In this document: positions 27,405-36,998 of the stretch, in pieces
Numbering within the stretch: position 1 is the first letter of the stretch
Layout of the letters: every line of letters starts with the position of its first letter
Source: Polynucleobacter wuianus
Lineage (GTDB): Bacteria > Pseudomonadota > Gammaproteobacteria > Burkholderiales > Burkholderiaceae
Assembly (NCBI RefSeq): GCF_001659725.1
Contig: NZ_CP015922.1
Span: 1,178,001 to 1,242,000, forward strand
Reading direction: 5' to 3'
DNA: 64,000 bases
Translations under genes and position numbers: made by a program
Notes under the pieces: model-generated
What the model saw: the letters and a program-made list of their open reading frames with translations, nothing else
Told to the model about the DNA's origin: nothing
Database searches by the model: none

Positions 27405-29207
27405 TTATTGAATTTCTTCTGGAAAGTATTTAGTAATACAACGTATCGGATTCGGGGCTGCCTGACCTAATCCACAGATTGAAGCATCAATCATCACGGT
27501 AGCCAAATCTTCAAGCGTTTCTTGATCCCAGGTTTTAGACTGCATTAACTTAGCAGCTTTGCCAGTACCGACGCGGCATGGCGTGCACTGACCACAACTC
27601 TCGTGTTCAAAGAAGTGCATCACATTGAGCGCCATGTCACGAGCTTTATCTTTGTCACTAAATACCATCACCGCCGCAGAACCAATGAAGCAACCATAAG
27701 GCTGCAAAGTATCGAAGTCGAGCGGAATGTCATTCATCGTTGCTGGCAAGATGCCGCCGGATGCCCCACCAGGCAAGTATCCATAAAATTGGTGACCATC
27801 TTGCATACCACCACAGTATTCATCAATGAGTTCTTGTATGGTGATACCAGCTGGCGCTAATTTGACGCCTGGTTTTTTAACACGGCCACTGACGCTAAAA
27901 CTACGTAGGCCTTTGCGATCGTGACGCCCATATGAACTAAACCACTCTGGTCCACGAGAAATAATGTCGCGCACCCAATAGAGGGTTTCAAAGTTATGCT
28001 CTAAGGTTGGTCGACCAAATAAGCCCACTTGGGCGATGTAGGGAGGACGCATGCGGGGCTCACCGCGCTTACCTTCAATACTTTCGATCATGGCAGATTC
28101 TTCACCACAGATATAGGCGCCTGCGCCACGACGCAATTCAATATTCGGAATTGGGAATGGCGGATTCGCTTTGAGCTTAGCCAACTCTTTTTCGAGTAAT
28201 TCACGGCAACCGTGATACTCATCACGCAGATAAATGTAGCAAGCATCAATACCCACAACATTAGCTGCAATCAATAAACCTTCTAAGAAACGATGTGGGT
28301 CACGCTCAAGATAAGTACGGTCTTTAAATGTGCCTGGCTCACCTTCGTCAATATTGACTGCCATGAGCTTCGGTGCGGCTTGATCTTTCACGATCCGCCA
28401 CTTACGACCTGCTGGGAAACCTGCGCCCCCTAAACCGCGGAGACCAGAACTCTCCATTGCTTTGATCACACTCTCAGCGTCTTTCTTGCCCTCATGAATT
28501 TCCTTCGCTAAAGCGTAACCACCTTGAGCACGGTAAGACTCATACCCCACATAGTCAGGAGAAACTGCTTGGTTCTCACCTTGTGGAGATACACCTTGCT
28601 CTGCCAATGCAGCAGGATCAAAGCTCGCATCGTCCTTGGCCATGGGCTGAGTAGTCAACTGATTGCCGACTGCCGCCTTGACCTTATCAGTTGTCGCAAA
28701 TAGCACTGGGTATTGATGCACTACTGCTACTGGAGCTTGCTCACAGCGCCCTACGCAAGGAGCTGCAATCACTTTCACCTTGGGATTACCCAAGATGCTT
28801 GGTAGCTTTGCCAGAAGGTTTTGCGCACCCGCTAATTCGCAGGCGATGCCATCACATACGCGCACAGTGATGTCAGCAACTGGATCATTACCACGCACCA
28901 CTTCAAAGTGATGATAGAACGTGGCTACTTCATAGACTTCTGCCATTGGCAAATTCATTTCTTTTGCCAGAGCAACTAAATGGCGATCATGTAATGCGCG
29001 ATATTCATCGTTGAGCTTATGGAGATTTTCAATTAATAGATCGCGACGATGTGGCGCATCACCGATCAACTGTCGAACTTCAGCAACTGAAGCATCATCT
29101 GCTTGACGACCTTTTAATTTGCTTTTGCGACGAATGGTCTCCCTCAAATCATCAGCAGTAGCCACTGCGACTGCTTTGACTTCCTTGGTAGGCTTTGGGT
29201 GATTCAT
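27405..29207 (-). CDS. Formate dehydrogenase diaphorase subunit (NuoE-NuoF fusion)
   Basis: The 600-residue protein joins two complex I-like modules. The N-terminal NuoE-like domain (about 45-200) has the thioredoxin-fold [2Fe-2S] cysteines CDGIAC and CVGRC. The NuoF-like domain has the FMN/NADH region (RGLGGAGFPAGRKWRIVK, NIDEGEPGTFKDR, YICGEESAMIESIEG) and the [4Fe-4S] motif ESCGQCTPCRVG near the end. It passes electrons from the alpha subunit to NAD. The gene lies 51 bases upstream of the alpha gene on the same strand, an operon. I do not see fdhD or a small delta subunit next to it. Confidence 0.92.
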   Translation of the reverse strand: MNHPKPTKEVKAVAVATADDLRETIRRKSKLKGRQADDASVAEVRQLIGDAPHRRDLLIENLHKLNDEYRALHDRHLVALAKEMNLPMAEVYEVATFYHHFEVVRGNDPVADITVRVCDGIACELAGAQNLLAKLPSILGNPKVKVIAAPCVGRCEQAPVAVVHQYPVLFATTDKVKAAVGNQLTTQPMAKDDASFDPAALAEQGVSPQGENQAVSPDYVGYESYRAQGGYALAKEIHEGKKDAESVIKAMESSGLRGLGGAGFPAGRKWRIVKDQAAPKLMAVNIDEGEPGTFKDRTYLERDPHRFLEGLLIAANVVGIDACYIYLRDEYHGCRELLEKELAKLKANPPFPIPNIELRRGAGAYICGEESAMIESIEGKRGEPRMRPPYIAQVGLFGRPTLEHNFETLYWVRDIISRGPEWFSSYGRHDRKGLRSFSVSGRVKKPGVKLAPAGITIQELIDEYCGGMQDGHQFYGYLPGGASGGILPATMNDIPLDFDTLQPYGCFIGSAAVMVFSDKDKARDMALNVMHFFEHESCGQCTPCRVGTGKAAKLMQSKTWDQETLEDLATVMIDASICGLGQAAPNPIRCITKYFPEEIQ

Positions 29208-29373
29208 AGTCTCTAGTCTCTAATATTTATGTAGGCGATTAATACGTCTTTATTGCATGCGTTTACACCACCCCAAAATAGGGGGAAAACGCAAATTAAC
29301 GCTTGATTTTGGGTTATTTCAAGCCCTAAGTCCTTGACGGCGCTCAAGGGATTGAATTACGGGTAAACCCTAA

Positions 29374-29598
29374 TTAGAGAAGGGATGGAGATGGCTTATC
29401 TCCAGGGGGCAAGGAGTAATCCAGCTTACGCTCATAGAGCCTTGCCTTGTAGCAATCTTCATAGCCCTTGCTACCGATATTCCAGCCAATGGAGGTGCAG
29501 TCATCTTGAGCTGCTTGCTCAATCGAGCCACAAGCCACCAAAGAGATGCTGGCTAAAAGTACGGAAATAAGGGGGAGGCGCAGTTTTGTCGAATTCAT
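29374..29598 (-). CDS. Small lipoprotein, unknown function
   Basis: The 74-residue product has a lipoprotein signal (MNSTKLRLPLISVLLASISLVACGS, lipobox LVAC with Cys23). A mature part of about 50 residues contains two further cysteines (DDCTSIGWNIGSKGYEDCY) and ends in a proline-rich tail. The Cys spacing and Tyr/Asp content resemble small conserved outer-membrane lipoproteins, but I cannot name a family. Start ATG at 29598 is nine bases from the next gene's stop on the same strand, suggesting co-expression. Confidence 0.75.
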   Translation of the reverse strand: MNSTKLRLPLISVLLASISLVACGSIEQAAQDDCTSIGWNIGSKGYEDCYKARLYERKLDYSLPPGDKPSPSLL

Positions 29599-29607
29599 GG
29601 CTCAAGT

Positions 29608-32052
29608 CTACTTGATTCTGAGCTCAACATCGAGGGGAACGCCCTCTTTGCCTGCCTCAACGGGTTTAACTTCACCCACCGCAATTCGATCCTTCAGGCT
29701 TGGGTTTTCCTTGAGCATCATGGCATAGGCATTTTGAGCACGATTCTTGGCAAGTGTTTTCAGTTCAGCATCGCTAATTTCAATCCCGGCAATCAGCTCC
29801 GAATGAAGTTGTTCATTACGAGCTTCACCATCAGGGAGCATTAATAATCTTTGGCCCAACTTGATGCGGCCAATGTATTGCGCATAAGCCGCTTTTAAAC
29901 CAGATTGCACACGGGGATCGGACAAACTGGGTAATGGCACAGGCTCACCTTCTTGCAACTTAAAGCCAGCATCTTTCAAGATCGCACTATCCGCTTTTAC
30001 CCTCGCCAACTCTTGTTTATCTTTTACAGGATCGTAAGTACCAATAATTTCTAAGGTGGAATTCGGGCGCTTGACCAAATACTCACCAAATTTTTCAAGG
30101 CGCTCTTGATCTTCTGGCAAGAACACGGCTTCACCCAGTACTGCATTAACACCTTCATCTCCACCCATGCCCAATATAAAAGCCAAGGCCCTGAATGGCG
30201 CAGTAGCTACATTAGTCAGTACATTGGTAATGGCCTGCCAAACCAAGCCACTCGCACTAAATTGTGGTGAATCCACATTACCCGCAATACGAATGGTGAC
30301 ATCGATGGTGTCATCTGAGTCTTCCAACAAAGCAATTGCTAAACCTAGGGGCAATTTCTTTCCCTGAAAGTCAGGAACTTCATCACCAAGCTGCACATTC
30401 TTAATGATGATTTGATTGCTGCCATTCAGTTGACCATTTTTGGCGCGGTAATTGAGATTGAGATTGAGATTGCCACCTGTAATTTGATAACCTGCATAAG
30501 TCATGACTGCTGGATTAAAAGTAGTGAGGGGCAAGTTTTTAAAACTCATCAAGATGTCATGATTGCGACGCGGATCATCAAATGAAGCTTGGCCTTTTGC
30601 GCGCATGCTGCCCGAGTTTGCCACCACCCCATCCATTGCAATGGAAGCAAAACGGCCAGGAGCGTTGCTCACCCCCAGAAAGGTCGCATTAAACTTTTTG
30701 ACATCGACTTTAAAGTTTGGCTTCATTGCCAAATCCGTAAAGAACACTTCTCCAGATCTCAGATTGACTGAGCGAATATCGAGGTCAAACAGACTCTTGG
30801 TCTGACTCGCAGGCTGATCCTGAGTAACCGCCACGCCATCAGTATTAGGCGAGTCATCGCTCTTGGGTTTAGAGAACAATCTGCGGAAGTTCGACAGCCC
30901 CTGCGCATTGATTTCAAAACAAAGTGCTGGATGCTCAACAATCACTTCATCCATCACAAGGCTGGTGGACTGACTGCCAGCTTTGTTACTAATCTTATAT
31001 TCAAATTGACGAATGTCAGCGCTATCCCATGTAACGAGAGGCGTCTTTTCGCCTTTTTCCAAAATAGCTAAGTTTGCAATTTGCGCATTTCCAGAATAAA
31101 TGTCGGCCTCATGGGTTAGTTTCACTACCAGCTCTGCATTCAGAAGTCCACTATTGCCGACCAATTCTTTATTAGCAGGCAAGAAAGCAATCATTGGGGC
31201 AGTGGCAATATTTTCAATCTTCACCTTTCCTTCTAGCGCTTTAGAGGCGGTATTCAAATCCCAGTGCGAAAGAATTTTTCCTTCATCAAGCTTGAGATCC
31301 AGTTGAACTCCCAGTATGTTGGAGCTTGGATTGTCTAATCCTCCAGCCAAACTCACATGATTAAAAGCCAGTGTCTTATTTACCCCAGGAATTAAAAGCT
31401 GCAACGAGCCAAGATTAAAGTCGTACTGACCACGCACTCCCGACACCAGACCATTTTGGTCATAGTTAGCGACATCAAGCAACTTGATTGAAAACGGCTT
31501 GAGTGCTTCTTTCAGCTTGCTAGCTTCATCGACCAAATCAAGGGTTGCGCCACTAACTAAAAACTCATCTACAGAAATCTTCAATGGCTTTTGGGCTTGA
31601 TTGGGATCCTTAGGTGGGAGATTTTTTTGCAGCGCATGGATAAACTCTTGCCAGTTCCAGCCGTTTGGTATTGCGCCCTGCTTTTTATTTACGCGCTTCT
31701 CTAGCAGTAACTTAGGTTCATCCAGGATGATTTCATCAAACCCAATTTCTCCAAGGACTAGCTTGGTCCATTTCAGGTTAATCAGTAGTCTCTTAAATTC
31801 AACTAACTTGCTACCACCCTCTTTGGCCAAATGCAGACCATCAATTTCAATTTGTAAACGCAAAGGTGAAAGTCTTATATCCTGATAAGCAATCTCATAA
31901 CCAAGCTTTTCACCATACTGGGCTGCAGCCTTTTGGACGAATCCAGGAACAAATAAATGGTATGCTCCCCAAAACAAGACGGTCAAGCAAATGAACGCCC
32001 CCGCTATGCGAAGGCTCCATTTTTGGATCTTAGGGTTTTTGAGGGGGAGCAT
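29608..32052 (-). CDS. AsmA/DUF748-type envelope protein
   Basis: The 814-residue protein has a short cytoplasmic start, one membrane helix at about 13-33 (LRIAGAFICLTVLFWGAYHL) and a large periplasmic part. The opening YEIAYQDIRLSPLRLQIEIDGLHLA and the later TYAGYQITGGNLNLNLNYR and VQLGDEVPDFQGKKLPLGLAIALL are typical of DUF748 proteins, relatives of AsmA/TamB. Such proteins are thought to act in lipid or outer-membrane traffic. A final segment (EKFGEYLVKRPNSTLEIIGTYD) resembles an OmpA-like tail. Length is normal for the smaller DUF748 members. Confidence 0.8.
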   Translation of the reverse strand: MLPLKNPKIQKWSLRIAGAFICLTVLFWGAYHLFVPGFVQKAAAQYGEKLGYEIAYQDIRLSPLRLQIEIDGLHLAKEGGSKLVEFKRLLINLKWTKLVLGEIGFDEIILDEPKLLLEKRVNKKQGAIPNGWNWQEFIHALQKNLPPKDPNQAQKPLKISVDEFLVSGATLDLVDEASKLKEALKPFSIKLLDVANYDQNGLVSGVRGQYDFNLGSLQLLIPGVNKTLAFNHVSLAGGLDNPSSNILGVQLDLKLDEGKILSHWDLNTASKALEGKVKIENIATAPMIAFLPANKELVGNSGLLNAELVVKLTHEADIYSGNAQIANLAILEKGEKTPLVTWDSADIRQFEYKISNKAGSQSTSLVMDEVIVEHPALCFEINAQGLSNFRRLFSKPKSDDSPNTDGVAVTQDQPASQTKSLFDLDIRSVNLRSGEVFFTDLAMKPNFKVDVKKFNATFLGVSNAPGRFASIAMDGVVANSGSMRAKGQASFDDPRRNHDILMSFKNLPLTTFNPAVMTYAGYQITGGNLNLNLNYRAKNGQLNGSNQIIIKNVQLGDEVPDFQGKKLPLGLAIALLEDSDDTIDVTIRIAGNVDSPQFSASGLVWQAITNVLTNVATAPFRALAFILGMGGDEGVNAVLGEAVFLPEDQERLEKFGEYLVKRPNSTLEIIGTYDPVKDKQELARVKADSAILKDAGFKLQEGEPVPLPSLSDPRVQSGLKAAYAQYIGRIKLGQRLLMLPDGEARNEQLHSELIAGIEISDAELKTLAKNRAQNAYAMMLKENPSLKDRIAVGEVKPVEAGKEGVPLDVELRIK

Positions 32053-32129
32053 CTACTTGTATTTACCTATGAATATCAGTAACAATGAAATTATCACAGA
32101 ACAAATAATATAAACCCACTGGAGACCTT

Positions 32130-32723
32130 ATGAAATCATCCCTAAAGCTCATAGCCTCACTAGCTTTCTGCTTACATACTGCCCTATTTGGTAATTTAGC
32201 TTTTGCTCAAAATCAAGATGGTTTTGTAGACTTGATCGATGGGATTAGTTTGAGTGGTTGGAATATCATCGGCAATGCGAGCTGGCTTATTGGCAACGGA
32301 GTTGTTGAAGGCAACAAACCGAATGGATTCTTAGTCAGTACGAAGTCATATAAGAACTTTGTGATCAGAGCAGAATTCTGGGCTGAATCAGACACCAATA
32401 GCGGCATCTTTATTCGCTGCCAGGACCCCAATAAAGTCTCCGCAGCGACTTCTTATGAAGTCAATATTTGGGATACTCGTCCTGAGCAAGCCTATGCCAC
32501 TGGCGCAATTGTGGATGTCGCCAAAGTGAATGCTGTTCCTAAGGCGGGCGGACGCTGGAATGTCATGGAAATTGTCGCCAATGGCTCACACTTCAAGGTC
32601 ACACTCAATGGTGTAGTGACTGTTGCTGATGGGCAAGACAGTAAATTTGCAGAAGGCCCTATTGCCCTGCAATCTGCTGGTGGAGTTGTCAAGTTCAAAA
32701 AGGTTCAGATCAAACCAATTTAA
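32130..32723 (+). CDS. Secreted DUF1080 (3-keto-disaccharide hydrolase-like) protein
   Basis: A cleavable signal (MKSSLKLIASLAFCLHTALFGNLAFAQ) precedes a 170-residue jelly-roll domain with DUF1080 features. These are FVDLIDGISLSGWNIIGNAS at the start, NFVIRAEFWAESDTNSGIFIRC, then YEVNIWDTR, WNVMEIVANGSHFKVTLNG and GPIALQSAGGVVKFKKVQI. Some family members hydrolyse 3-keto-glycosides, others only bind sugars; activity here is unknown. It is convergent with the TumA-like gene, with one base between the stops. Confidence 0.82.
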   Translation: MKSSLKLIASLAFCLHTALFGNLAFAQNQDGFVDLIDGISLSGWNIIGNASWLIGNGVVEGNKPNGFLVSTKSYKNFVIRAEFWAESDTNSGIFIRCQDPNKVSAATSYEVNIWDTRPEQAYATGAIVDVAKVNAVPKAGGRWNVMEIVANGSHFKVTLNGVVTVADGQDSKFAEGPIALQSAGGVVKFKKVQIKPI

Positions 32724-32724
32724 A

Positions 32725-33072
32725 TTAGACAAAAATCTCAATACGATCACCGCAGGCTATGGGCATTAATGCCCTATCCTGCTTTTTCATTTTCACAAGC
32801 CCGTAATTCGACATTGTCTTCAATGTTCGGGAAAGATTTCCTTGTTTACGGCCAGTCAGGTCAGCCAACTCTGTTACTGAAACTGGCTTAGATGAGCGAA
32901 TCACTTCCAAAAGCGCACGGTTTTCATCGCTCAATACCTGAGCAAGAGATCGCATTGATGTAAACCAAATTTTGGGGTCGCTACTTTTGGCCTTTAATTT
33001 TCCACTTGCAATTGCAAGCATGCGCTTGCGAATATCTTCTTGTGATGCAATGCCAATCTTGATTACTTTCAT
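32725..33072 (-). CDS. HTH antitoxin (TumA-like, HVO_A0114-type)
   Basis: The 115-residue protein carries a winged helix in its C-terminal half (SVTELADLTGRKQGNLSRTLKTMSNYGLVKM). This matches the HVO_A0114-type DNA-binding proteins found as antitoxins beside DUF6516 toxins. It overlaps the end of the upstream toxin gene by four bases (ATGA), so the two are translated together. It would neutralise the toxin and repress the operon. Confidence 0.75.
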   Translation of the reverse strand: MKVIKIGIASQEDIRKRMLAIASGKLKAKSSDPKIWFTSMRSLAQVLSDENRALLEVIRSSKPVSVTELADLTGRKQGNLSRTLKTMSNYGLVKMKKQDRALMPIACGDRIEIFV

Positions 33073-33431
33073 TTACCTTTGTCCGCCCTTAAAACTTTAT
33101 CTACATCAATAAAGAAATCACTTAGCAATTGATGGGCATCTTTAAAATCATATCGAATGCCCTGATCATTTGGAGATCGATGCTTATGGTCATAAGGGAA
33201 CTTTCTACCAGAATAGCCAAACGGTACCCTTACCGCATGAGCGTTGTCATAACCCATGATTCTTAAACCACTGGGCTTATGCAAAGTAAGGGAATATCGA
33301 ATTCCATGTGGAATTGCGGTTGTAGCGTCCACCTGCCATGCCTCAATCTTCACCCAATACCCATCCTCTTGATCGATTACCTGGTGATGTAAGTCCAGTA
33401 AGTTAGAGATGCCAGAATCTTTCATCCCCAA
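33069..33431 (-). CDS. TumE/DUF6516-like toxin
   Basis: The 120-residue protein matches the DUF6516 pattern: an N-terminal GYWVKIEAWQVD strand region, GIRYSLTLHKPSGLRIMGYDNAHAV in the middle, and DHKHRSPNDQGIRYDF near residue 82. This family includes the TumE toxin of TumE-TumA modules. The toxin gene comes first and the HTH antitoxin second, the order described for that system. It could be an mRNA-targeting toxin, but the target is not readable here. Confidence 0.75.
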   Translation of the reverse strand: MGMKDSGISNLLDLHHQVIDQEDGYWVKIEAWQVDATTAIPHGIRYSLTLHKPSGLRIMGYDNAHAVRVPFGYSGRKFPYDHKHRSPNDQGIRYDFKDAHQLLSDFFIDVDKVLRADKGK

Positions 33432-33492
33432 ACTATATCAACTAATGATATACCAAAAGTATCAACCCTTCAAAGAGCCTGGTCTAGATCAA

Positions 33493-33795
33493 TTAAGCAG
33501 GAGGAAATCCAGCCTTCTGTGCCCACATATTGTTAAATGCATGAATCACTGGTTTTTCATAAACACCTGCCTTGGTATAGGGCTCGTCTTTTAACCAGGC
33601 ATCTACGGCTGCTCGGTTTGGAAAGTCCAATGCCAACAGGCTGCCAACAACTGTTTTGCCATCTTCTGATGTGAGTGGTCCGGCAAAGGCCATACGATCA
33701 GCTTGCTGCGCTAAGTAAGCGCGATGCTCAGGACGAATTTGCACTCGCAGATCTGCTGTACCTGGACGATCCATTAATAAAATTGCATAAATCAT
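33493..33795 (-). CDS. YCII-related domain protein
   Basis: The 100-residue protein (MIYAILLMDRPGTADLRVQIRPEHRAYL, then FAGPLTSEDGKTVVGSLLALDFPNRAAVDAWLKDEPYTKAGVYEKPVI) fits the YCII family, a dimeric ferredoxin-like fold of mostly unknown function. The conserved His (RPEH) and the DEPY motif are present. It lies 24 bases after the stop of the larger amidohydrolase gene on the same strand, so it may be co-transcribed and serve the same catabolic path. Confidence 0.85.
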   Translation of the reverse strand: MIYAILLMDRPGTADLRVQIRPEHRAYLAQQADRMAFAGPLTSEDGKTVVGSLLALDFPNRAAVDAWLKDEPYTKAGVYEKPVIHAFNNMWAQKAGFPPA

Positions 33796-33819
33796 ATTTT
33801 TCCTTAAGAAATTGCTTTA

Positions 33820-35529
33820 TTACCAAGCCTGCTTTTTGCCATCAATCCAAGTTTCCTTCACTTGAATATTGCGGATTTCATCAACCGGTGTCTTTTTAGG
33901 ATTTGCCGATAGCACTACCAAGTCAGCTTGCTTACCTACTTCAAGACTGCCAACTTTATCGTCAGAGAACATTTCATAAGCTGCATTAATGGTTACAGCC
34001 CGAATCGCATCATCCACGGTGACACGCTCATCTGGTCCAAGCACTTTGCGTGGTGCTTTTTGCCATAGGCGACCAGCACCTTCAGAAATATAGTTCAAAG
34101 GACCCACATTAGAGACTGGAGAATCGCTATGGTAAGCAAAGCGTCCACCTTCTTTTTTGAATGAGCCTGACGGATCAATACGATCAGCACGCTCTGGACC
34201 TACGATCTTGTCATGAAATGCTTCACCCCAGTAATCTACGTGCCCAATCGTAAAGCCTGGAATCACGCCCAACTTCACCGCACGCTTGACTTGCTCTGGA
34301 GTGTTGATTGTGAAATGCTCAATACGCAAGCGGCGTGCTTTAGGATCAGGCGAATTGGCTAATAACTTTGAATAAGTATTAAGGGTTTGCTCAATCGTAC
34401 GATCTCCATTTGCATGGGTGGCAATCTGCCAGCCTTGATCAAAGACCGGCTTAGTCATCTTATAAATTTGATCATCGGCGTAATCTAAATTACCTCGAAA
34501 TTGAGTCCCTTTAGGATAAATATAGGGATCATTTAAGGCTGCGGTGATACCTTGAGTAGAACCGTCAGAGACAAACTTCACGCCCACATAACGCAACTTG
34601 TCATCACCATCATTTGGCTTTAAACCATGCATGCCATCAGCCAATAATGGGCCATACAAATATGCTCTAACCCGCAATGGAAAATTATCGCTATGAACCA
34701 GAGTATTAAAGAGCTTTACTTCATTATCTAAACCCAACATCAAACCCAAGGTGATTTCCGCTGAGGTTGTTACCCCTTTTGAAGCAATCATCTTGGCTGT
34801 TTTTTGCATGGCTGCTGCTAATTCAGCATCGGTAGGTGCAGGCGCATGCTTCAGAATAGACAAAATTGCTGATGGCTCAACAACCACACCCGTTAAGCGA
34901 CCCTGAGCATCCTTCATGTAAATACCGCCATCCCCAGGATTTGGAGTTTTATCAGTAATGCCGGCAACCTCAAGCGCCTTATGGTTCACATACAGAATAT
35001 GGCCCGATTGATTCATGACTGCAATTGGCACCTCTGTCGAGACTTTATCCAATACATCCGCAGTCAATTCGGCCATAAATGGTTGCGTGCGGGATGGATC
35101 CACACCAAAAGCGCCCAACCATTGTCCCTTTGGCAGAGTCTTTAATCTTGCCTTGAGTTTTTGACTAAGCGTATCAATAGTGTCGTATTGAGGAGTGAAG
35201 TTCGACAGATTAAGCCAAAGCACTTCTGTCATCGCTGTCATCACAATATGAATGTGGGGCTCTACAAAACCCGGCATCAGCGTTTGACCTTTGAGATCAA
35301 TCACCTTAGTGCTGTTTGCACGCCACTCTTTGGTTACAGCATCCTTTGGGCCTACCGCCACAATCTTGCCATTTTGAACGGCCAGTGCTTGCGCCACTTC
35401 ATTCTTCGCATTGACAGTTAATATTGGACCGCCATAAAAAATGGTGTCTGCAGCCTGGGCAGCAAAAGCCGCTGGATGAGCAGCAATTAAGCCTGCGGAT
35501 AAAAGTGCAATGCGAATCATGCGTTTCAT
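33820..35529 (-). CDS. Exported amidohydrolase (YtcJ/Amidohydro_3 type)
   Basis: From ATG 35529 (Shine-Dalgarno agagg) the product has 569 residues with a cleavable signal (MKRMIRIALLSAGLIAAHPAAFAAQ). It has the Amidohydro_3 pattern: DLKGQTLMPGFVEPHIHIV (metal-binding HxH), a central KFVSDGSTQGITAAL, IATHANGDRTIEQTL, LRIEHF, AYHSDSPVS and the C-terminal GSLEVGKQADLVVLSANP. These metal-dependent hydrolases cleave amide-like C-N bonds; the substrate is unknown. A related enzyme lies 1.5 kb upstream on the same strand, with two secreted proteins between. Confidence 0.88.
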   Translation of the reverse strand: MKRMIRIALLSAGLIAAHPAAFAAQAADTIFYGGPILTVNAKNEVAQALAVQNGKIVAVGPKDAVTKEWRANSTKVIDLKGQTLMPGFVEPHIHIVMTAMTEVLWLNLSNFTPQYDTIDTLSQKLKARLKTLPKGQWLGAFGVDPSRTQPFMAELTADVLDKVSTEVPIAVMNQSGHILYVNHKALEVAGITDKTPNPGDGGIYMKDAQGRLTGVVVEPSAILSILKHAPAPTDAELAAAMQKTAKMIASKGVTTSAEITLGLMLGLDNEVKLFNTLVHSDNFPLRVRAYLYGPLLADGMHGLKPNDGDDKLRYVGVKFVSDGSTQGITAALNDPYIYPKGTQFRGNLDYADDQIYKMTKPVFDQGWQIATHANGDRTIEQTLNTYSKLLANSPDPKARRLRIEHFTINTPEQVKRAVKLGVIPGFTIGHVDYWGEAFHDKIVGPERADRIDPSGSFKKEGGRFAYHSDSPVSNVGPLNYISEGAGRLWQKAPRKVLGPDERVTVDDAIRAVTINAAYEMFSDDKVGSLEVGKQADLVVLSANPKKTPVDEIRNIQVKETWIDGKKQAW

Positions 35530-35587
35530 AGAAAACCTCTTATAAAAGTGAAAGGCCATTAAAAGATGCCAGTCCAGATAAATAAAA

Positions 35588-36418
35588 TTACTTCAAAATG
35601 ACTAATGTTGCTGTAGCACGAGCACCCCAACCTGAAGGTCCGCCCGGCACGTTGCTAATGTAATACATTGGGCCGGCCGCAAATTGAATTGGAACGCCAT
35701 CAAAAACCATTAATTTTGAAACACCCGTATAGAGAGGATTAGAGGTGCGATGAGAGTCATAGTTATATTGCGCTTCCATATTGACTGTATAGGTCCAGGC
35801 ATCCTTGGTCGTATAAGCAACAAACGGTTGGCCATATAAATTATTTTGCGTGCCAAAAGTTGGATTACCGCCTACGTTCCATGATTGATACCCAAGAAGA
35901 CCATAAGTCCATGGGCCATGACGATTTAGGACAACGCCTGTGATACCGGCACCAGTTTGTTGAGAGCCAAACTTACCGCTATTACCTGATGGGGACACAG
36001 CATATGGCCCAACACCCCAAATCCATGAAGAATTAGTATTGGGGGCATAAAAAGATTCGATGGTGACACTGGCAATACCGTAACCAGAAAAGGGTTGTCC
36101 ACTGGCACCTTGCACACTTACTTCTCTCACTCCCGCAACAATCGGTCGCAGAATAAATGTATCCCCGCCGCCAAGATCAAAAGGAGCGACCGGCTGAAAT
36201 AAAAGGGTTTGCTCTGAGCCCCCTTGATTGGCGCCAATGCCTCGGCTAAATTCGTACTGAAGCGGAACGGAGATCATATTAGCAATTGGATTGGCTAACT
36301 TTTTAGCAATCCCCTCTTTATCAACTCCCCCGGGGGTAGATGCACTTTCTTGTGCCTGCGCAAGACTAGATGTTAGCGCCATCAATATGGCAAGACCAAT
36401 GATTTTGAAAATTTTCAT
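35588..36418 (-). CDS. Secreted outer-membrane beta-barrel-like protein (transporter/neuromedin U family)
   Basis: The 276-residue product has a signal peptide (MKIFKIIGLAILMALTSSLAQAQ). The mature part starts KKLANPIANMISVPLQYEFSRGIG and alternates polar and aromatic residues as in a beta-barrel (FFILRP-like strands, YTYNMEAQYNYDS, IQFAAGPMYYIS). It ends in a hydrophobic strand (GARATATLVILK). This pattern is found in a family often labelled transporter or neuromedin U in proteobacteria. It sits between two exported amidohydrolases and may move their substrate or product across the outer membrane. ATG at 36418 is chosen because it begins the signal peptide. Confidence 0.7.
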   Translation of the reverse strand: MKIFKIIGLAILMALTSSLAQAQESASTPGGVDKEGIAKKLANPIANMISVPLQYEFSRGIGANQGGSEQTLLFQPVAPFDLGGGDTFILRPIVAGVREVSVQGASGQPFSGYGIASVTIESFYAPNTNSSWIWGVGPYAVSPSGNSGKFGSQQTGAGITGVVLNRHGPWTYGLLGYQSWNVGGNPTFGTQNNLYGQPFVAYTTKDAWTYTVNMEAQYNYDSHRTSNPLYTGVSKLMVFDGVPIQFAAGPMYYISNVPGGPSGWGARATATLVILK

Positions 36419-36482
36419 ATGAATAATTAATGAAGAGTCGCAAAGTAAGGGCAATTAATCCAATGCCCTTACAACCAATAAA

Positions 36483-36938
36483 TTACTTCGTTAACTTGAC
36501 AACTGCTCCCGTGGAAGGAAACCACATTGGCGCAGTCAGCTTGCCGCTTACCATTGCAATCACCCCTTTTTCATTTTTAACGGTAACAGTTTCCAAGGCA
36601 TCATCTGGCTTAATACCGCCACCAATTTGAAAGTAAGAGCCCTCAAATTGAGAAATGTCTTTCATTCCGTACACATAACCCGTTGCTTTTAGTTCAGCTT
36701 CACCGAAACGATTACCCATCGTTACTGCAAGAACTGTAAATGGGTATTGCTTGCCCTGAAACGTAAGCACACCTTTGGACAATGGAACAGCAGATTCACC
36801 AGAGAACATTGTCAATGCTTTAATGTCTAGGGTAAAAGTTGCAGAAGGTTCTAGCGTTGGATCAGCTGCATATGCATTTCCATACAAAAGACTGAGGGCA
36901 AAAAGAAGGTTTGTTGCAATTCGCAAGGACTTATTCAT
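36483..36938 (-). CDS. Secreted protein of unknown function
   Basis: The 151-residue product starts MNKSLRIATNLLFALSLLYGNAYAA, a clear signal peptide. The mature part is glycine-rich and probably all-beta (SGESAVPLSKGVLTFQGKQYPFTVLAV, GYVYGMKDISQFEGSYFQIGGG). I cannot name the family. It is encoded between an outer-membrane protein and an amidohydrolase on the same strand, so it probably works with them. Confidence 0.7.
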   Translation of the reverse strand: MNKSLRIATNLLFALSLLYGNAYAADPTLEPSATFTLDIKALTMFSGESAVPLSKGVLTFQGKQYPFTVLAVTMGNRFGEAELKATGYVYGMKDISQFEGSYFQIGGGIKPDDALETVTVKNEKGVIAMVSGKLTAPMWFPSTGAVVKLTK

Positions 36939-36998
36939 AATTTTTAAGGTCATTTAGTAAAAATCGTGTTTGGGATATGTGGGGAGTCTGAAAAACAT

